A stretch of DNA of 64,000 bases. Source: Streptomyces hygroscopicus (GTDB taxonomy: Bacteria; Actinomycetota; Actinomycetes; Streptomycetales; Streptomycetaceae). Positions 59,199-64,000 of this stretch are shown one piece after another. The position numbers and the translations under genes are program-made. The notes beneath the pieces were generated by a model that searched no databases, had not been told where the DNA came from, and worked only from the letters and a program-made list of their open reading frames with translations. The stretch is taken from positions 56,670-120,669 of the forward strand of contig NZ_LBMW01000025.1 in NCBI RefSeq assembly GCF_026168105.1, read 5' to 3'. Positions within the stretch are counted from its first letter, which is position 1. Each line of letters starts with the position of its first letter.

Positions 59199-60569
59199 AT
59201 GCGCACCCAGAGCCGACGGAGGCCGCGAGCCGTGCTCGCCATGGCCGCCGCAGGGACGCTGCTCGCCCCGCTACTCTCCGGCTGCTGGGCCGGGGCGGGC
59301 GGGGCCGGTTCCGGCGGCGACTCCATCAATGTGCTGATGGTCAACAATCCGCAGATGGTCGAATTGCAGAAGCTCACCGCCGCGCACTTCACCAAGGAGA
59401 CCGGCATCAAGGTGAACTTCACCGTCCTGCCGGAGAACGACGTCCGCGACAAGATCAGCCAGGACTTCGCCAACCAGGCGGGCCAGTACGACGTCGCCAC
59501 CCTGAGCAACTACGAGATCCCCATCTACGCCCGCAACGGCTGGCTGCACGAGATGGACTCGTACGTCGCCAGGGACGGTGCCTACGACGAACAGGACGTC
59601 CTGAAGCCGATGCGCCAGTCGCTGACCGGCGACGACGGCAGGCTCTACGGTCAGCCGTTCTACGGCGAGTCGTCCTTCCTGATGTACCGCAAGGACGTGT
59701 TCGCCGAGAAGGGCCTGACGATGCCCGCCCGCCCCACCTGGCAGCAGGTCGCCGACCTCGCGGCGAAGGCGGACGGCGCGAAGCCCGGGATGCGGGGCAT
59801 CTGCCTGCGCGGACTGCCCGGCTGGGGCGAGCTCATGGCGCCGCTCACCACGGTCGTGAACACCTTCGGCGGCACCTGGTTCGACAAGAGCTGGAAGGCG
59901 CACCTGGACTCCCCCGAGTTCGAGAAGGCGACGAAGTTCTATGTCGACCTGGTCCGGGGGCACGGTGAGTCGGGAGCCGCGCAGTCCGGGTTCGCCGAAT
60001 GCCTCAACAACATGACCCAGGGCAAGGTCGCCATGTGGTACGACGCCACGTCCGCGGCCGGCCTCCTGGAGGCGGCCGGCTCGCCCGTCAGGGGCAAGCT
60101 CGGCTACGCCCCGGCGCCGGTGGAGAGGACCGCGAACTCCGGCTGGCTCTACACCTGGGCCTGGGGCATGCAGAAGGCGTCCCGAAACCCGGACAAGGCC
60201 TGGAAGTTCATCTCCTGGGCGTCCGGCAAGCAGTACGAGCAACTCGTCGGCCACACCAGCGGATGGGCCGACGTCCCCGCGGGCAAGCGCGCCTCCACGT
60301 ACCGGAACGCGGCCTACCGCAAGGCGGCGGCGTCCTTCCAGGAGATGACCCGCGAGGCCATCGAGGGCGCCCGGCCCACCGACCCGGGCGTGCAGCCGCG
60401 CCCCGCACCCGGTATCCAGTTCGTCGGCATCCCCGAGTTCACCGACCTCGGTACCAAGGTCTCCCAGGAGATCAGCGCGGCCATTGCCGGACGCCAGTCC
60501 ACAGGCGCGGCCCTGAAGAAGTCCCAGCAGCTCGCCGAGCAGATCTCCAAGGAGTACGAGGGACGATGA
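59199..60569 (+). CDS. Sugar/polyol ABC transporter, substrate-binding lipoprotein
   Basis: A 456-residue lipoprotein of SBP family 1. The signal ends at LLSGC (Cys about 29). The mature region shows VLMVNNPQMVELQKLTAAHFTKETGIKVNFTVLPEND (about 46-82), YDVATLSNYEIPIYARNGWLHEMD, GQPFYGESSFLMYRKDVFAEKG (about 150-171) and GKVAMWYDATSAAG. These features resemble polyol (mannitol/sorbitol) binding proteins. AGGAG precedes the ATG. First gene of a four-gene operon. Confidence 0.92.
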   Translation: MRTQSRRRPRAVLAMAAAGTLLAPLLSGCWAGAGGAGSGGDSINVLMVNNPQMVELQKLTAAHFTKETGIKVNFTVLPENDVRDKISQDFANQAGQYDVATLSNYEIPIYARNGWLHEMDSYVARDGAYDEQDVLKPMRQSLTGDDGRLYGQPFYGESSFLMYRKDVFAEKGLTMPARPTWQQVADLAAKADGAKPGMRGICLRGLPGWGELMAPLTTVVNTFGGTWFDKSWKAHLDSPEFEKATKFYVDLVRGHGESGAAQSGFAECLNNMTQGKVAMWYDATSAAGLLEAAGSPVRGKLGYAPAPVERTANSGWLYTWAWGMQKASRNPDKAWKFISWASGKQYEQLVGHTSGWADVPAGKRASTYRNAAYRKAAASFQEMTREAIEGARPTDPGVQPRPAPGIQFVGIPEFTDLGTKVSQEISAAIAGRQSTGAALKKSQQLAEQISKEYEGR

Positions 60570-61504
60570 TCGCCACGACCACGGCCCCCGTGGCCACAGC
60601 TCCAGTACGCACCGCGCACCGGCCCTCGGCCCGTCTGCGCGCCTGGGCCACCCGGGCCCCCCTCCTGCCCGCCCTGATCTTCATGATCGCCGTCACCCAG
60701 CTGCCGTTCGTGGCCACGCTGGTGATCTCGTTCTTCCACTGGAACGCCCTGTATCCGAAGGCCCGCCGCTTCACCGGCCTCGACAACTACCGTCAGGTTC
60801 TGACCGACCCCGCCCTGCGCCACTCGGTGTGGACGACGGTCCTGCTGACGGCCGCGGTGGTCCTGGTCAGCCTGGTGGTGGGCCTGGCGCTGGCGCTCCT
60901 GCTGGACCGGCCCTTCCGCGGCCGGGGCCTCGTCCGCACGCTGCTCATCGCCCCCTTCCTGGTGGTGCCCGTCGCCGCGGCCCTGCTGTGGAAGCACGTG
61001 CTCTACAACCCCGAATACGGGCTGTTCAACGGCCTGTTGCACTACCTGGGCGGCCCCCAGCCGGACTGGATCTCGAACACCCCGCTGCTCGCGGTCGAGG
61101 CCTCACTGGTCTGGCAGTGGACGCCGTTCATGATGCTGATCCTGCTGGCGGGCCTGCAGAGCCGCGACCACCAGCAGATCGAGGCCGCGCGGGTGGACGG
61201 CGCGAGCGACTGGCAGATCTTCCGCCACCTCACGCTCCCGCATCTGCGCCGCTACCTCGAACTCGGCGCCCTGCTGGGTTCGATCTACATCGTCCAGAAC
61301 TTCGACGCGGTGTTCACACTCACCTCCGGCGGCCTGGGCACCGCGAACCTCCCCTACACCGTCTACCAGAGCTTCTACCAGGCGCATGAGAACGGCCTCG
61401 CCTCGGCCGCCGGCGTGCTGGTCGTCATCGGCTCGATCGTCATCGCGACCTTCGCCCTGCGCGTGGTGTCGTCCCTGTTCCGCGAGGAGGTGTCCCGCGC
61501 ATGA
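60566..61504 (+). CDS. Sugar/polyol ABC transporter permease (MalF type)
   Basis: A 312-residue permease with six hydrophobic segments. The coupling loop is EAARVDGASDWQIFRHLTLPHLRRYLEL (about 210-237), the standard EAA motif. NTPLLAVEASLVWQWTPFMMLILLAGLQ precedes it. The C-terminus (FREEVSRA) ends where the next permease begins. ATG overlaps the binding-protein stop (ATGA). Confidence 0.92.
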   Translation: MIATTTAPVATAPVRTAHRPSARLRAWATRAPLLPALIFMIAVTQLPFVATLVISFFHWNALYPKARRFTGLDNYRQVLTDPALRHSVWTTVLLTAAVVLVSLVVGLALALLLDRPFRGRGLVRTLLIAPFLVVPVAAALLWKHVLYNPEYGLFNGLLHYLGGPQPDWISNTPLLAVEASLVWQWTPFMMLILLAGLQSRDHQQIEAARVDGASDWQIFRHLTLPHLRRYLELGALLGSIYIVQNFDAVFTLTSGGLGTANLPYTVYQSFYQAHENGLASAAGVLVVIGSIVIATFALRVVSSLFREEVSRA

Positions 61505-62346
61505 GCTCCGTCGCCGTACGCGTCCGCAGCCGCCGCGGAGTGGGACTGGGCCTGCTGGCCTGGCTCGCCGGTCTGCTGTTCTTCCTGCCCATCGCCTGGA
61601 TGGCCCTGACGTCGTTCCACTCGGAAGCCGACGCGGCGACCAATCCGCCGTCCTTCGGCGCTTCCCTGACCCTGGCCGGCTACCGCGACTTCTTCGGCGT
61701 GGGCGGCGGCGCGAGCCCCTGGCCGGCGCTGATCAACTCGACGGTGGCGTCGGTGGTCTCGACGCTGTGCGTCCTGCTGCTGGCCCTTCCGGCGGCGTAC
61801 GCACTCTCCGTCCGCCGGGTGAGGAAGTGGACGGACGTCCTGTTCTTCTTCCTGTCCACGAAGATGCTGCCGGTGGTGGCGGGTCTGCTGCCGATCTATC
61901 TGTTCGCGAAGAACGCCGGGATGCTGGACAACATCTGGCTCCTGGTCATCCTGTACACCTCCATGAACCTGCCGATCGCGGTGTGGATGATGCAGTCCTT
62001 CCTCGCCGAGGTCCCGGTGGCGGTGATCGAGGCGGCGCAGATCGACGGCGCCCGGCTGCCGACGATCCTCGCGCGCGTGGTTGCCCCCATCGCGCTGCCC
62101 GGTATCGCCGCCACCGCGCTGATCTGCTTCATCTTCAGCTGGAACGAGCTGCTCTTCGCCCGGGTGCTCACCGGCGTGGTGGCCGAAACGGCCCCCGTCT
62201 TCCTGACCGGCTTCATCACCAGCCAGGGCCTGTTCCTGGCAAAAGTGTGCGCCGCGTCGCTGGTCATCTCCCTGCCGGTGCTCGCCGCGGGGTTCGCCGC
62301 CCAGGACAAGCTTGTCCAGGGCCTGTCGTTGGGAGCCGTGAAATGA
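61501..62346 (+). CDS. Sugar/polyol ABC transporter permease (MalG type)
   Basis: A 281-residue permease with six hydrophobic segments. Marks: FLPIAWMALTSFHSEADAATNPPSF near the N-terminus and the EAA loop EAAQIDGARLPTILARVVAPIALPGIAATALICFIFSWNELLFA (about 179-222). ATG overlaps the previous stop. No ATPase gene is in the operon, so a shared MsiK-type ATPase is likely, as for many Streptomyces sugar importers. Confidence 0.92.
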   Translation: MSSVAVRVRSRRGVGLGLLAWLAGLLFFLPIAWMALTSFHSEADAATNPPSFGASLTLAGYRDFFGVGGGASPWPALINSTVASVVSTLCVLLLALPAAYALSVRRVRKWTDVLFFFLSTKMLPVVAGLLPIYLFAKNAGMLDNIWLLVILYTSMNLPIAVWMMQSFLAEVPVAVIEAAQIDGARLPTILARVVAPIALPGIAATALICFIFSWNELLFARVLTGVVAETAPVFLTGFITSQGLFLAKVCAASLVISLPVLAAGFAAQDKLVQGLSLGAVK

Positions 62347-63332
62347 AGGCCGCCGTCATCGAGTCCGTGGGCCGCGCCGTCGTCGCCGAGGTCCCGGACC
62401 CGACGCCCGGGCCCCGCGAGGTCGTCGTCGAAGTCGCGGCCTGCGGACTGTGCGGTACGGATCTGCACATCCTGCAGGGCGAGTTCGCGCCGAAGCTGCC
62501 GATCGTGCCGGGCCATGAGTTCGCGGGCGCGGTGGTCGGGGTGGGCACCCAGGTCACCGAGGTCTCGGTCGGCGACCGGGTCGCCGTGGACCCGTCCCTG
62601 TACTGCTTCGAGTGCCGCTACTGCCGTACGGGACACAACAACCTCTGCGAGCGGTGGGCGGCGATCGGCGTGACCACGGCGGGCGGGGCGGCGCAGTACG
62701 CGGTGGCCCCCGTGGCGAACTGTGTGAAGCTCCCCGAGCATGTGCGCACCGAGGACGCGGCGCTGATCGAACCGCTGTCCTGCGCCGTACGCGGCTACGA
62801 CGTCCTGCGATCCCGGCTGGGCGCACACGTGCTGATCTACGGCTCCGGGACGATGGGCCTGATGATGCTGGAACTGGCGAAGCGGACGGGCGCGGCGAGC
62901 GTGGACGTGGTGGACGTGAACCCGGCGCGCCTGGAGACCGCACGGCAGCTGGGTGTGACGGCGTCCGCGGCGAGCGCGGACGAACTGGACCGCCCACAGG
63001 GGTGGGACGTGGTGGTCGACGCCACGGGCAACGCGGCGGCGATCCAGGACGGTCTCGGACGGGTCGCGAAGGCGGGCACGTTCCTGCAGTTCGGGGTGGC
63101 GGACTACGCGACGCGGGTCACGATCGACCCGTACCGGATCTACAACCAGGAGATCACGATCACCGGCTCGATGGCCGTCCTCCACAGCTTCGAACGCGCG
63201 GCGGAGCTGTTCGCGGGCGGGGTGCTCGACCCTCAGGTGTTCATCAGCGACCGTGTCCCGCTGGAGCGTTACCCGCAGGCGCTGGAGCAGTTCGCGGCGG
63301 GAGTGGGACGCAAGATCGTAGTGGTGCCGTAG
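62343..63332 (+). CDS. Zinc-dependent alcohol/polyol dehydrogenase
   Basis: A 329-residue medium-chain dehydrogenase. Catalytic zinc ligands: Cys in AACGLCGTDLH (Cys about 37) and the GHEFAG block (His about 59). Structural zinc cysteines: CFECRYCRTGHNNLCE (about 88-103). Nucleotide fold YGSGTMGLMMLELAKRTGA near 167-185 and VVDATGNAAAIQDGLG. Close to sorbitol/galactitol or threonine dehydrogenase types. The ATG overlaps the permease stop, so it probably oxidises the polyol the importer brings in. Confidence 0.92.
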   Translation: MKAAVIESVGRAVVAEVPDPTPGPREVVVEVAACGLCGTDLHILQGEFAPKLPIVPGHEFAGAVVGVGTQVTEVSVGDRVAVDPSLYCFECRYCRTGHNNLCERWAAIGVTTAGGAAQYAVAPVANCVKLPEHVRTEDAALIEPLSCAVRGYDVLRSRLGAHVLIYGSGTMGLMMLELAKRTGAASVDVVDVNPARLETARQLGVTASAASADELDRPQGWDVVVDATGNAAAIQDGLGRVAKAGTFLQFGVADYATRVTIDPYRIYNQEITITGSMAVLHSFERAAELFAGGVLDPQVFISDRVPLERYPQALEQFAAGVGRKIVVVP

Positions 63333-63407
63333 GCCGGGCCGGCGGGGGCGCCGCACCCGATTGCCGGGTAAGGGAACGGTAAAGCGCCCCCGTTCGTTAG
63401 CCCTCAC

Positions 63408-64000
63408 ATGACAGCTATGACCCCCGGCTCGAACATCCCTCTCGGAGCCACCCGTGTGACGGTCGACGTCGCCGCCCCGGTGCGGCTCGATGTGTCGGCC
63501 CTGCTGCTCACCGCCGGCGGCAAGGTGCGCTCCGACGACGACTTCATCTTCTACAACCAGCCCGTGGGCCCGGGTGTCACCTACCGCTCCGGCGGCGGTA
63601 CGAACCCCGACTCCATCACGGTCGACACCGCCACGGTCCCCCCGGGCATCGAGAAGATCGTCGTCACGGCGAGCCCGGACGCCGCGGGCCAGACCTTCCA
63701 GGGCATCGAGCCGACGGCCACGATCCGCAACGCGGACGACAACGGCGTCCTGGCCACGTTCACTCCACCGCGGCTCGGCACCGAGACGGCGCTGGTGGTC
63801 GTGGAGGTCTATCTGCGCGGCGGGGCGTGGAAGGCGCGCGCCGTCGGCCAGGGGTATGCGAACGGGCTGGCGGGCATCGCCACCGACTTCGGCGTCACGG
63901 TGGAGGAACCGGCCGCGGCCGCAGGGCCCGTCGCCGCGCCGTCGCCGGCCGGAGCCGTCGTCCCGCCGCCCCCGGCACAACCGCCCGCGGCCCCCTCCAT
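63408..64000 (+). CDS. TerD family stress/tellurium resistance protein (3' end cut off)
   Basis: An open frame from ATG at 63408 to the right edge (197 codons). The first 170 residues fit the TerD domain: LGATRVTVDVAAPVRLDVSALLLTAGGKVRSDDDFIFYNQPV (about 13-54), VTYRSGGGTNPDSITVDTATVPPGIEKIVVTAS, and the late segment VEVYLRGGAWKARAVGQGYANGLAGIATDFGVTV with a calcium-type acidic loop (DDDF). A Pro/Ala-rich linker begins near 172 and leads out of the window, suggesting a longer multidomain protein. A second ATG lies three codons in. Confidence 0.88.
   Translation, partial: MTAMTPGSNIPLGATRVTVDVAAPVRLDVSALLLTAGGKVRSDDDFIFYNQPVGPGVTYRSGGGTNPDSITVDTATVPPGIEKIVVTASPDAAGQTFQGIEPTATIRNADDNGVLATFTPPRLGTETALVVVEVYLRGGAWKARAVGQGYANGLAGIATDFGVTVEEPAAAAGPVAAPSPAGAVVPPPPAQPPAAPS

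Noticed and set aside
1..64000. Search for tRNA, rRNA, insertion sequences and integrase/attachment sites
   Set aside because: No cloverleaf with conserved arms, no transposase or integrase motif and no matching end repeats were seen by eye. A dedicated scan could still find a missed one.

Overview
The window looks like a chromosomal segment of a Streptomyces. Support for this: very high GC with strong third-position GC bias, many GTG starts, ATGA/GTGA stop-start overlaps, a Gbn-type nucleoid protein, a DUF397/DUF5753 pair, LAxTG sortase signals and ectoine genes. From memory, gene order resembles the S. coelicolor region around SCO1838-SCO1880 (gbn, pitH2, cobalamin genes, ectABCD). That comparison was not computed here.

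Layout. 1-8.0 kb: housekeeping and accessory genes (crotonase, gbn, ABC-F ATPase with a short upstream ORF, VOC protein, a 469-residue unknown, a secreted-type hydrolase, a class II aldolase). 8.2-10.7 kb: GH25 lysozyme, then pitH2 behind a PHO box, with a small membrane partner. 10.9-12.7 kb: XRE/DUF5753 regulator, two small membrane proteins overlapping tail to tail, and a DUF397 protein. 13.0-31.3 kb: a cobalamin riboswitch followed by a cobalamin pathway block (cobD, cobQ, cobN, chelatase ATPase/VWA fusion, cobO, cobB, cobI, cobM, cobL, cbiG-cobJ, cobH, cbiX, cobC) whose genes mostly overlap by 4 bases. A ZIP metal transporter sits on the opposite strand inside it, and a strong hairpin ends it.

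31.4-35.7 kb: a decayed sortase-anchored protein, an amidohydrolase, a polar amino acid ABC importer and a DUF664 fragment. 36.0-39.3 kb: ectABCD for ectoine and 5-hydroxyectoine. 39.3-45.6 kb: PLP enzyme, FrnE-like DsbA, GNATs, DUF1349 protein, and an aldehyde dehydrogenase divergent from an IclR regulator. 45.7-51.7 kb: membrane protein plus two-component pair, a class B penicillin-binding protein, and a purine permease. 52.0-58.0 kb: acid phosphatase, metallo-hydrolase, DinB-like protein, and a uronate/aldarate catabolic locus (kdgD-type dehydratase, coupled unknown protein, divergent uronate dehydrogenase). 58.3-63.3 kb: DeoR regulator, polyol-type ABC importer and zinc alcohol dehydrogenase. 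A TerD-family gene runs off the right edge.

Functional links. The cobalamin block covers most of the corrin ring pathway plus late amidation, adenosylation and aminopropanol attachment, under one B12 riboswitch. The ABC importer and dehydrogenases at 55-63 kb fit uptake and oxidation of sugar acids or polyols. Four gene remnants (sortase substrate, DUF664, AraC, GH43-like) show ongoing gene loss between the functional blocks. No tRNA, rRNA, CRISPR array or insertion sequence was seen.
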